DNA from: Volutella citrinella
Lineage: Eukaryota; Ascomycota; Sordariomycetes; Hypocreales; Nectriaceae
Direction: 5' to 3'
Assembly (NCBI GenBank): GCA_034401135.1
Contig: JAWZSP010000006.1
Coordinates: 1,488,001 to 1,552,000, forward strand
DNA length: 64,000 nucleotides
Below the pieces are notes generated by a model. It had not been told where the DNA came from. It saw nothing but the letters and a program-made list of their open reading frames with translations, and did not search any database. The position numbers and the translations under genes are program-made. Shown one piece after another: positions 46,781 through 56,457 of this stretch (position 1 is the first letter of the stretch; every line of letters starts with the position of its first letter).

Positions 46781-48345
46781 ATGCAGCAGGCGTGGTGGAA
46801 GCTCCTCCTCTTCCTCAGCCTGGCGTCGTTATGGCAGGGCTCTCGGGCGCAAACCGGTGGTGATTCTGCCGGATCGACTTCCGCCTCGTGGTTAATTGAG
46901 ACGACCAAGAGTATCCCTAATTGCGCAGTACGTCGTTAACCCTTCAACGCCCTCCAGGTCAAGGGCCACGTCTAACACAATGCAGCTCGATTGCCTGTCG
47001 ACCCTCATCACGACGACCGAATGTTCCCTCACCGACAAGAACTGCCTGTGTCGCAGCATCAATAAAGGCCCTCTTCAGAAGGAGCTACTGGTTTGTGTCA
47101 AGACCGCTTGCACTGTCAAAGAAGCCCTGTGTATGCCTTCCGTTGCCTGGCCTGCTCCATCTCCATTCTCCCCAAGCATGGCTAACACTCGTCAATAGCC
47201 ACGCAGAACACCACAATGGTGACCTGCGGTTTTCCCGTGCGCGACAAGTCTCTAACCTACAAAGTACTGGCGATTGTCCTCGTTACCGTCGCCGCCATTT
47301 TCGTCGCGCAGCGCATCGTCTACAAGCTGTATCTTGGTCTAGATCTGTGGTGGGACGACTGGTCTATTGTCGTGGCCCTAACCTGCGTCCTCGCGAGTAC
47401 CGTCATCAACATGGTTCGCCTCATCCCGGCTGGCATCGGCCGAGACATTTGGACTGTCAAACCCGACAACATTACCAACTTTATGAAGGCGTTTCACACT
47501 CTCGGCACACTCTACTTTGTTCAGATTACGTTCGCCAAGCTCTCGCTGCTCTTCTTCTACCTTCGTATTTTCCCGGCTCGCGGCGTCCGAAACATCCTGT
47601 GGGCGACCGTCGCCTTCAATAGCGCCTATGGAATCGCATACATGTTTGTAGCCATTTTCCACTGCACGCCAATCAACTACTTCTGGCATCAGTGGGACGG
47701 CGAGCATGAGGGACATTGCACCAACCTGAATGCTGTCAGCTTGTCGAACGCTGTTTTAAGCATTGCGATTGACCTGTGGATGCTGCTCATTCCACTGTGG
47801 CAACTGAGGAATCTGAAGCTGAGCTGGAAGAAGAAGGTTGGAGTTGGCCTGATGTTTTTTGTCGGAACATTGTCAGTCGACCTGCCCCTTTGTGGATTGC
47901 CCCCGTCGGGCTCTGCTAACTGTGCTACAGCGTTACCATCGTCAGTATTCTTCGACTGCAGTCGGTTGTCAAGTTCGGCCAGGACCAGACCAACCCAACG
48001 TACGATTACGTGGATGTTTATATCTGGTCTCTCGTCGAGGTCAACCTCGCCATTATTTGCGCATGCATGCCGGCCATGCGGCTGCTACTAGGTCGATGCT
48101 TCCCCGGCCTCGTGACATCCACCATCCGAAGCGGAACCGGCAGCAGGATCACAGCGGACAGGAACAAGAATTCGAAATCCGGGACAACTGGCAGCTCCGT
48201 GAAGCGGCTATCACAGAGTGCATTGGTCCCGAACGGGATCAGATATCAGAAGTCTTTTGCGGTCGAGTACAGCGAGAGTGATGAGACACGACTGGTGCCG
48301 TTACGGGAACTGGAGAATGGCCGGACGCATTCACAACGTAGATAG
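46781..48345 (+). CDS. CFEM-domain Pth11-like G-protein-coupled receptor
   Basis: Exons 46781-46927, 46986-47130, 47199-47871 and 47931-48345 encode 459 aa. Residues 1-24 are a signal peptide (MQQAWWKLLLFLSLASLWQG). The CFEM domain (about 45-110) has eight cysteines in the pattern SIPNCALDCL, TTTECSLTDKNCLC, LLVCVKTACT and MVTC. Seven membrane segments follow, with the fungal Pth11/rhodopsin-type landmarks LGLDLWWDDWSIVVAL (TM2) and the loop FWHQWDGEHEGHC. The cytoplasmic tail is about 90 residues and rich in Ser/Arg. Pth11-class receptors sense surface and nutrient cues, notably in plant- and insect-associated fungi; CFEM may bind haem or other ligands. This gene stands alone. Confidence 0.92.
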
Positions 48346-49576
48346 ACCTCACGACACGCATGATATGTAATGATGACCTAGTATTGTAACAAGATATTTA
48401 ATTCCTATTGTACATTTCAACGTTAATTCCGATGAATTGGTTAAGGGGGGATTGAATCCAGGCGTATCTGAGCCTTGAGCAGCAGACGAAAAGGCATATC
48501 CCTTGCTAGCGTGCTGTCACAGCCTCTCAGCCTCAATGCGAATGCTCCGCCAGCATCGATCAGAATCTCTCGGGGCCCCGCGAGACTCTGAAAGCGCGGG
48601 GAAGCTGCGTGAACAACCCAATTGGAGGGTGGTTGGTTGGTCATGGAGCGGCAGTGCCTGGTTCCGCTCCAGACTGCGCTGGTTTTCCCCTTCTGGGCCT
48701 GCAGAGAAACCCCCGATGCAGACTCAGCTCCAGGTCTTGGGTGGCATGGCGGGCACCCTCCCTTCCAGAAGCGGGAGGATCTGTTCACACCATTCAGGAC
48801 TGGGCCGCACAGAACGCCCAGCACACGTCACGCACGTCGGATAACTGGCGCGGGCGGCGGCTAGTGGGTGTAGAAGTTGGTTAGGGTTCGAAGCCGGCCA
48901 GGATTAGGAGTTCAACTCTCTCCGTCCCTGGCTCGCAGCGCGGTGCGGCGTATTTGCTGACCGTGCCGTCTGGTTCATTACAGCACAGGGGTGGTGTGCA
49001 TCCATGATGTACGCTGCGCGGGGAACCACGCGGCTGACTGGTCCCCTCAAAACCCCATGCGTTCCAATCTCCCATCTACGCCGCCGCCCAGCATGGCGTG
49101 ACAGGTGGCCCTGACCTCGGTATTGACATGTCCGGTCAAAACCCGCTCCCGCATCCTACCGAGGGGGTTTGGTCAAGAGCGGCGGTGACAAGCAGCCACA
49201 ACGAGGGGAAAATCGGATAGGTGGGCTGCCCGCTGCGAGAATGGGCGAATTCCATGATAAGCCTACCAAAGATGGCCAAATATCGAAAACCGGGGCTGAG
49301 TTGTGTGCTACATGAGGCGCATCTTGACCACGCCGGTGTGTCCCACCTCGGGGAAACGTCAGGACTCAGGCCTTAGCACCGAATGGCTGCCCACAGAGTT
49401 GCAGCCTACGCCTGCGTCTCTTGTGCGATCATGTGGACACTAACAGGACGACCGATATAGCGATGATTGTTGGCTGACGCACCCTGGCCCTGGTAGGTGA
49501 TTGGATGCGGCAACGTGCTGTCGCGATAATACTTGACTGTGTTATTACATAGCGAACCAACTGCCCCGCTGTGGAC
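48346..49576. other. Intergenic stretch, no gene seen
   Basis: About 1.2 kb downstream of the receptor and of the convergent regulator. A TTGGTTAGGGTTCGAAGCC phrase near 48879 resembles a tRNA B box, but no matching cloverleaf is seen. Confidence 0.45.
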
Positions 49577-51532
49577 CTAGCCAAAGTCAAAGTTGGGTGC
49601 CGAACTGAAGAAGGACGAAGTGAAACAAATTGGGTCGATGAAGCTCGCGTCGAGGTCCGGCATGACCGAATCTGGCGCGCCCGGAATGGTGGAGTCCATG
49701 GCCCTGTCGTTGGGCTGGCTAGACTCGGCGGGCGTCGCGCTGGTGAGCGCAATAGAACGGGACAGAGGCTCGGCGTTCCAGCGGTCCATTGACTCAGATA
49801 TCAGTGCGGCAGCGGAGGACCTCACGCGGTGGTAGGCCGACTCGGCCAGGTTCCATGTCCGCTTCAGGTTCTTCAGGCAGCCGAGGATCAGGGTGATGCG
49901 ATTGTAGTGGTGGTCGAAGCACTCGTCCGAGTGGCTGATGGAGGTGGCCAGCTGGATCATTGCGCATAGGACCAGCGCGGGGATGATGCAGGGCGAGTGC
50001 TTCTGCATGTTGGGGCATAGCGAGATGTAGTCGGAGAGCCGCTTCGAGGCGTCGGTGGCCTTGATGCTCTGCACGAGGCGGCTCGACGTGGAGGACGACT
50101 GGCTCTGTGTGATGGGCCAGAATGGGTCCTGGGTGTTGGAGGAGAGGAGAGGCTGGAAGCTGCTGCGCGGCAGGTGGAGGAGCATGCCGGCGTAGGCGAC
50201 GATGGCGTGGGCCTGGAACATCATCTCGTCAATGTTGCCGTACATGTCGACAATGTCGAGCTTCTGCTGCGGCAGGTGGTTCGACCAGCTAACGAGGGCG
50301 TTCTCGACGGCCTGGAGGTGGTCCCGGTGGGAGTCGCGCAGCCGATTGAGGACAAGCACGCGACCGAGAATGGTGGCGGCCTCGATGCGGTAGCTAAAGG
50401 ACGAGAAGACGACGTCCTCGGCGAACAGGACCCGCCGCTTGAAGTCGAGGATCCTCTTGGGCTCCGGGATCGCGTGGGTGCCCGTGTACAGCGAGCTCTC
50501 GCACGGGAGCGGCACCTCGGGACACACGGTGCTGCAGCGAAAAGTGATTGTCTTGAGCGGCAGTGAGATGAGGACGTCCATGATGACGAGCTCCCACCAG
50601 GTCCGCCTTAGGCTCTCAGCCTCGATGGAGCGCTCCGGGTGGCGCGACGTCGCAAAGTCGGCGCGGTTGAGCCCGATGTCGAGGGCGATGGCGGAGCAGC
50701 GCGAGAAGGCCTGCTGGGCCTCGGAGAGGTCGCCGCGGGAGAAGAGGGCGATGGAGTAGATAAGCCAGGCCTGGACCATGCAGGGCGAGTGATCCGTGTT
50801 TGCAGCCAGCTCGGCGGCAGCCTTGGCCTTGAGGTGCTCGCAGGGGCTCATCTGGGCGTACTGAGAGCCGGCAAAGTCGACGACGAGCTGCAGCGTCGGG
50901 TGGTAATCGCGGGAGGCGTACATGGAGGCTGGTACCAGGATGGGGTGGGCGTTGTGGAAGTTTTCGTAGAAGAGGCGGACGAAGCGGTCTGTCTCTGACG
51001 CCGGCCTAGGGGCCGTAGAAGGAGACTGGCCCGAGGTGCTTTGAGATGAGGGCGTGGGCCAGAGCAGATGATCGGATGAAAGGGCGTTGAAGTAGGACAG
51101 CACGGCGCCGTCAGAAGGGCTGTCCTGGGCGAAGCTGGCGGCGGGGGCCTCGATGGTGGAAGCATTGGGCTGGTGCTCTAGCGACTTGGCCCTGCGCGAC
51201 GACGGACCATCGCGAAGTCCTGGAGTCACAGGTGTCGGGGCCGAAGTGACGATGCCGTCGTCCATGGATGAGTCGACGACGACGACGGTGGAGGAGGCTA
51301 CGGGCGTCAGGACCTGGGACCGGGAGCGTGGGCATCCCGACTGGAGGCTGGTACTGGCCAGAGGCTTCCTGCGTCCTCCCCTCCGCGACGGCTGGTACTG
51401 GCAGACGATGGCGTTCTGGGCGCAGCGCGAGCAGGTCGGCTTTTTGCCATCGCACTTGAGATGCTGCTTGCGACAGCCCGTGCAGGCCAGCGACGCGAGT
51501 CCCGATTCCTTGGTGCAGCGGGCGAGCGTCAT
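49577..51532 (-). CDS. Zn2Cys6 fungal-specific transcription factor
   Basis: A single exon of 651 aa. The zinc cluster is C17-C20-C27-C34-C37-C44 (ACTGCRKQHLKCDGKKPTC and SRCAQNAIVC), followed by a basic linker RRGGRRKP. A Ser/Pro/Ala-rich linker (55-160) leads to the fungal-specific domain (about 190-480), recognised by FVRLFYENFHNAHPILVPA, the AWLIYSIALFSRGDLSEAQ helix and RRTWWELVIMDVLISLPLK. It is divergent from cysteine dioxygenase, with about 480 nt between start codons, so it may regulate that gene; this is inferred from position only. It differs in layout from the regulator at 30683. Confidence 0.92.
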   Translation of the reverse strand: MTLARCTKESGLASLACTGCRKQHLKCDGKKPTCSRCAQNAIVCQYQPSRRGGRRKPLASTSLQSGCPRSRSQVLTPVASSTVVVVDSSMDDGIVTSAPTPVTPGLRDGPSSRRAKSLEHQPNASTIEAPAASFAQDSPSDGAVLSYFNALSSDHLLWPTPSSQSTSGQSPSTAPRPASETDRFVRLFYENFHNAHPILVPASMYASRDYHPTLQLVVDFAGSQYAQMSPCEHLKAKAAAELAANTDHSPCMVQAWLIYSIALFSRGDLSEAQQAFSRCSAIALDIGLNRADFATSRHPERSIEAESLRRTWWELVIMDVLISLPLKTITFRCSTVCPEVPLPCESSLYTGTHAIPEPKRILDFKRRVLFAEDVVFSSFSYRIEAATILGRVLVLNRLRDSHRDHLQAVENALVSWSNHLPQQKLDIVDMYGNIDEMMFQAHAIVAYAGMLLHLPRSSFQPLLSSNTQDPFWPITQSQSSSTSSRLVQSIKATDASKRLSDYISLCPNMQKHSPCIIPALVLCAMIQLATSISHSDECFDHHYNRITLILGCLKNLKRTWNLAESAYHRVRSSAAALISESMDRWNAEPLSRSIALTSATPAESSQPNDRAMDSTIPGAPDSVMPDLDASFIDPICFTSSFFSSAPNFDFG

Positions 51533-52009
51533 GGTGGCAGCGGCGGCAGCGGCGGCGGCAGACGCAGATGGGCGCGTAGATATAATGTGTGATTTCGATG
51601 GGTCCCGCGGTCCATGGCTCTATCTGCGAGCATGGCGAGGGTTGCGCGGCCTCTCATGCAGATGGCATTTCCAATGCAAAAACGAGGCGACTTGCTGGTG
51701 GCATATCGGAAGGAACGCCTGGGCCAGCCACTGTTCTTAGCAGCCCCAGCGGCTGACAGCCGAAGCCTGTAGAGCGACAGGCCCCGCAGCTTCGGGGATC
51801 CTGATTGGTCCGATGATGAGTCGGCGATTGAAATGTCAATCGCCGAATGGTATGGAATCAGCTCAAGACGCGACCACCAAGTAAAAAGAGAACACATCCT
51901 TGGTTCATCCTATCTTCTGACCGAAAGAAAAGAGAGAGAATTATCTCACTAGCAACCATCACACCACCTTTGCATCAACGTCCGTGTGCCGCAACTCCCA
52001 ACTCCAAAC
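51533..52009. promoter_or_regulatory. Divergent promoter of Zn2Cys6 regulator and cysteine dioxygenase
   Basis: 477 nt between the two start codons. No clear CGG palindrome was found. An AT-rich stretch (AGATATAATG, about 51578-51587) close to the regulator start could be its core promoter. Confidence 0.35.
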
Positions 52010-52801
52010 ATGTCCGTCTCGCTGTTCACACCCCTGCCCCTCGCCCAGGGCGCCGCACCGCGCTGCCAGCCCCTGTCACCGCCTGTAAGCCACTGCGGCT
52101 ACAGCTACAGCCTCAGCGACCTGGTGGACGACATCAAGGCCCATCTGGGCGCCTCCTCGGGCATTGGCTGCGCCGACGTCGACGAGGACTACCTCATCTC
52201 GCTGGTGGCCAAGTACAACTCCAATCCCGCCGACTGGGCTCGCTACTACCACAACTGCGCCGGCAAGAACTACACGCGCAATGCCATAGAGAACATCAAC
52301 CACAAGGCCAATATTGTAAGTTCCCGAAAACCCTCCGCATGTCTCTCCCCCATTGGCTGACGGCGCCCCCTGTAAAGCTGCTCCTGGTATGGAATCCCGG
52401 CAAGGGTTCGCCCATCCACGACCATGCCAACGCCCACTGCATCATGAAGGTGCTCGCCGGCGAGCTGACGGAGACTGTGTACGAGCCGCGTCGAGCAGGG
52501 GCCGATGCAGCGAGTCCCCTGGAGCTCAAGAGTCAGACCACGCACGTGGCGAACCAGGTCACGTACATCTCCGACGACATTGGCCTGCACCGCGTCCACA
52601 ACCCGAGCTCGAGCCAGGTGGCCATCTCGCTACATTGTAAGCAGCACGGATTGCATCTGCTCGCATGGATCTCTCTCTGACACCGTTGCAGTGTACACCC
52701 CTCCCAATGCGGCTGATATCGGGTACCATATCTTTGACGAGGCGACGGGCAGGTCCAGTTTCGTGTCGCAGGCCCCGTCACATTCCGTTGCGGAGAAGTG
52801 A
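52010..52801 (+). CDS. cdo1: Cysteine dioxygenase
   Basis: Exons 52010-52315, 52378-52636 and 52692-52801 give 224 aa. The cupin iron ligands are visible: H116 and H118 in GSPIHDHANAHC and H173 in GLHRVHN. Cys123 and Tyr190 (LHLYTPP), the pair that forms the thioether cofactor in mammalian enzymes, are both present. The N-terminal helix region SLSDLVDDIKAHLG is typical. The enzyme oxidises cysteine to cysteine sulfinate in the cytosol, with O2 and Fe(II). In fungi it removes excess cysteine and feeds sulfite release. It is convergent with a cystathionine beta-synthase-type gene 255 nt away. The first ~25 residues (MSVSLFTPLPLAQGAAPRCQ) are weakly conserved. Confidence 0.95.
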
Positions 52802-53055
52802 TGAGGCATGACAGGATTTTAGATTAGATACCCGAAAGATTTCTTTGTTTATTTCCTTTGTCTGGACATAGCCCGTCTTTTAGATTTAGACTCCCCAGAG
52901 ATGATTACGAAATTCACTATATGAAGATGATACCAAACATACACCTAACCCTTAGCCTTGATCAATTCTAACGCCAAACCCGATGCAATGCGATCCGGTG
53001 CCTGTAATTATTCGCTAAATCACAAAATGATCCAGGTTCCCACCGTCCAGTCCAT

Positions 53056-54174
53056 CTATGCACTCTCAGACTCGGTAGATGCCGCAATATTAGAGGCTTT
53101 CTCCTCGGATTGCGCCAACCCGTTGGCAGTCAGCCAGTCGTCATTGGCAAACTTGGAGAGGTAGTTGCGTATTCCGTCAGGCATGATCACGACCACGGCG
53201 TCACCTTCTTTCAACCCAAAGTCTTTTACCGCCAGCAGCATCGCGGCCATGGCTGCTCCAGAGCTGCCACCCACGAGCAGACCCTCCTCCGCAATCAGCC
53301 GTCTGGCGAGATGGAATGCGTGGCCATCCTCGACCTGGTACCACCGATCTATCAGCTCGCGGTTGAGCGTCTTGGGGATGAACTCGCCGCCAATGCCCTC
53401 GATTTGTGTGTGTCCCCGCTCCTTTGGTGCATCTGAATTAGTTGCCCCAAAGATGCTGCCTCGAGGTTCGGTACCGATGACCTTGATATCAGGATTATGC
53501 TTCTTGAGTCCCTTTGCCAGCCCGGATATTGTGCCTCCGGTACCGACCCCGGCCACTACCGCATTGACTCTGCCCTCTGTCTGTTCCCAAATCTCTTGGG
53601 CCGTTCCGAACTCGTGCGCCATGGGGTTCTCGGGATTGCCGAACTGGTCGAGGATGTGGGCATTGGGGATCTCGGCCGCGAGCCGGCGTGCCACAGCAAA
53701 GTGCGACTCTGGGCTATCCCAAGTAGCTGCAGCTGGTGTCCGTATCACTTCCGCCCCCAGGGCACGAAGCGTTGTGACCTTTTCGATCGACATCTTTTCG
53801 GGAAGCGTTATAATCGTGCGGTAGCCTTTCAAGGCACCGATGAGAGCCAGACCGATGCCTCTGTACTACTGTTAGACTTGGTAATCTTGAAGGATCCGGT
53901 AAACATACGTATTTCCGCTGGTGGGTTCAATCAGAGTGTCTCCGGGCTTGATCTTGCCCTCCTTCTCGGCCTGCTCAATCATCCGCAGGGCGACCCGGTC
54001 CTTAATGCTGCCACCGAGGCTCAGGAACTCGGCCTTGACGTATACGTCACAATGCAACCCTAGGGCTTTGGGAAGCCTGTTCAGTCGAATGAGTGGCGTC
54101 TTCCCGATAAGATCGATCGCAGATACCACCCCGTCATGGGGTAGTGGGGCTATGTGAGAGTCGGTGCACGACAT
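53056..54174 (-). CDS. Cystathionine beta-synthase-type PLP enzyme, catalytic core only
   Basis: Exons 54174-53909 and 53860-53056 give 356 aa; the intron is 48 nt. The fold-type II PLP core is complete: [14 protein letters not shown] with the Schiff-base K58, [14 protein letters not shown] spanning the intron, the cofactor-binding [10 protein letters not shown], and [29 protein letters not shown] and [20 protein letters not shown] are hallmarks of CBS rather than cysteine synthase. The protein stops soon after [17 protein letters not shown], so it lacks the C-terminal Bateman (CBS-pair) domains, and the N-terminus is short with no obvious haem ligands. CBS condenses serine and homocysteine to cystathionine, or makes H2S from cysteine. 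Its neighbour consumes cysteine, so the pair likely balances sulfur amino acids. Confidence 0.9.
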
Positions 54175-55084
54175 GTTCGGGGGAATGCGGAACGTTGCTA
54201 GAGCGAAAATGAGGCCCTTGTCTTATCTAGCCACGTGGGATGGACAAGGCTGTATTTTGATTTGATCTTGAAGTGCATACAATGATGATCATGGCGAGAA
54301 AATGTCTGTTTCTTGGTTTCCTTGAAGCTTTATCATTGTTGTTCATTCGGCGAATGGCATGCTGATCGCCGAACAGGACCTGGGTACCGGGCCGATGACA
54401 CCCAAAATCGTTCAATTACACGACAGAAACACCTTATGAGACGAGATCATGACAAAAGAACCTGCTGATTACGTCCGCTTCTCCTTGCCATCATGTGTTT
54501 TCCCGAAACACTCCCCATGTGGAAGTCTCCGCTAGTTCAGGGTAGAGGCAAGGTACACGATATCCAAACGTATTTAGTGTCAACAGCCTCTTGGAGCGAG
54601 ACCGAATCAAATTTTAATGTCGTCTTTGACTGGATAGCTAGGTGGAGGGTTTGACTCCCGTTTAACTTTGTCTGACAAGACTGATGTGACATGTTCGTCA
54701 TCTTCGACCCTGAGGAGGCTGTCAAAGAATTCAGCCTCAGGAACAAAACTATTCTCCTTTCATCTACAAAGTTGGTTAAAAAGAGGAGTGAAAACATGGC
54801 CACGTCCGTTGAATTAGTATATACTGTCCATTTCCGTATCGCACTCCTAGTAGTTGCCAGTTGCTCAACCCAGCAACGCTGAGATGTGCCATATTTTTGG
54901 TTTCAGAAAGCCAACATCATTAGCCTCCCTCTGCCGCGCGCCAGATGCTTAGTCATTTAGTTGGGTTGTTTGCCGGCATGAATCACAGTTATTATTGAAC
55001 ATGATAAGATGACTTGCGGTCGTTGAAGTTTTCCCCTGGCATCAACATCCATCACTCAGCCCACAGAAGTCGACCAGACCAATC
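54175..55084. other. Intergenic stretch
   Basis: About 900 nt, AT-richer than the surroundings; no gene or RNA seen. Confidence 0.5.
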
Positions 55085-56252
55085 ATGACTTTTTGGCCAC
55101 GCTCTGCGTGGGTGTTTGAGTCAGGAGCCAACGCACAGTATGTCGCTCTTGAACAGTCGCAGGCCCCTCGAAACTGACGGTTTTTCAATCAGTATTGCCA
55201 AGAATCGATCCTGGTTTGACGATGATTACATGCACTTTGACTCCTTCGTCGAAGGTCTCGATGGTCGAAGGATTGAGGTCAAGGGCATCGGATCTGTTCA
55301 TCTGCCAACCCTTCTCAAGTCCAAGCCGCCTCGCTCGCACGTCACAATCACCCTGCGAAATGTCCTGTACATCCCAGACTATGCCTGCAACATAATAGGT
55401 ACCCCTATCCTGACGGATTACCAAGTGTCCTCACGTCAGACATCCAGCCAATCCGGCAGTATCACTAGAATCTCTGATGGCGCCAAAGTCGGCTTCTTCA
55501 AACCGATCAACATGGACAAGCCCGGCCCCCGATTTCTCGAGCTCCGTATCAGCGAACCCCCCGGGGGCGCGCGAGTTGGGCCCTACCCCTTCAAAAGCTC
55601 TACTGGCTGCTCGCTTTCCTGCACATGGCCCGTGGCTGAATATGAACGGTCTAAACATGAACGGTCTGAATATGAACTCTTCAGAAGCGGGTTGGCTCGT
55701 CGCGAACCACCATCAGCTGCTGCGGACGCGGATCAACTCAAACCTCTCACAGCCGCCCAGAACGAGTGGCTCAAGGAGAATTATAGGAACGAGTACAATT
55801 TTCTCATTGCCCACAGTCTGGATAGCCACAAGGATGCAGATCGCAAGGAGAGCCGTGCGATTCTCGAAGCCCTTATGACAGCGGATTCCAAGGATGACGA
55901 CGATGGTGATAGCAACATTCTTGAAGAGAATCACCCGGAGGCCCATTCCGCCCACCACTGCTTTTCCACCGACGAACTAGATTGGATCGGGGTCCGCTAC
56001 GGAAACGCGTCCGAGTTCATGTCCTATTATGGGCTCAAGTTCTCCAACGATGACGACTGCAAGGAGGCGACTAGGCTGATCGCAAATCTGATGGATGCCG
56101 AGGAATCGGATAGCGAGGAATCGAATGGCGGGGACTCGGAGCTGAAGGCTCTTGTCGGTTTCCGCTTTGCTCGAACCACTAGAATGGATCCCGAAGGTGT
56201 GTTGCGAACGTGCGGTTTTGACCCGGTTGATGAATTTCCCGGGGAGTCTTGA
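55085..56252 (+). CDS. Domesticated Copia-type Pol beta-barrel protein
   Basis: Exons 55085-55137 and 55193-56252 give 370 aa. The intron (GTATGT, CTGAC, AATCAG) joins WVFESGANA to HIAKNRSWFDDDY, restoring a motif that matches the barrel/protease-like region of Ty1/Copia polyproteins (W-x-x-[DE]-S-G-A). The barrel continues with IEVKGIGSVHLPTLL and LRNVLYIPDYACNIIG to about residue 110. The usual catalytic Asp is Glu12, so a working protease is unlikely. No integrase, reverse transcriptase or LTR lies nearby. Residues about 215-345 hold two copies of a ~50-residue unit sharing the pattern (E/D)W(L/I)-x3-Y-x-N-x3-F and KE-x-(S/T)R-x-I. The second half is acidic. Probably a host gene, not an active element. 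Confidence 0.75.
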
Positions 56253-56457
56253 TCTTCCATCTGCCCTTGGCCGGAAAGCACACTCAGTTCTTAGTCAAAG
56301 AGCATTGAGTGTATTTGAAGGATGCTGCTGGGAAGACCGGAGTGGAAACACGATAACTCAGCCTTGGATTCTGCCATCAGCCAGGCCTGCGTATGTAATG
56401 TGGACAATAGCTGTCATGGATAAGATCGAATCAAGAAAAACCAGTGTAATTGTTTAA

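Noticed and set aside
48870..48905. Possible tRNA from a GGTTCGA-like B box
   Set aside because: No A box or cloverleaf stems can be drawn around it.
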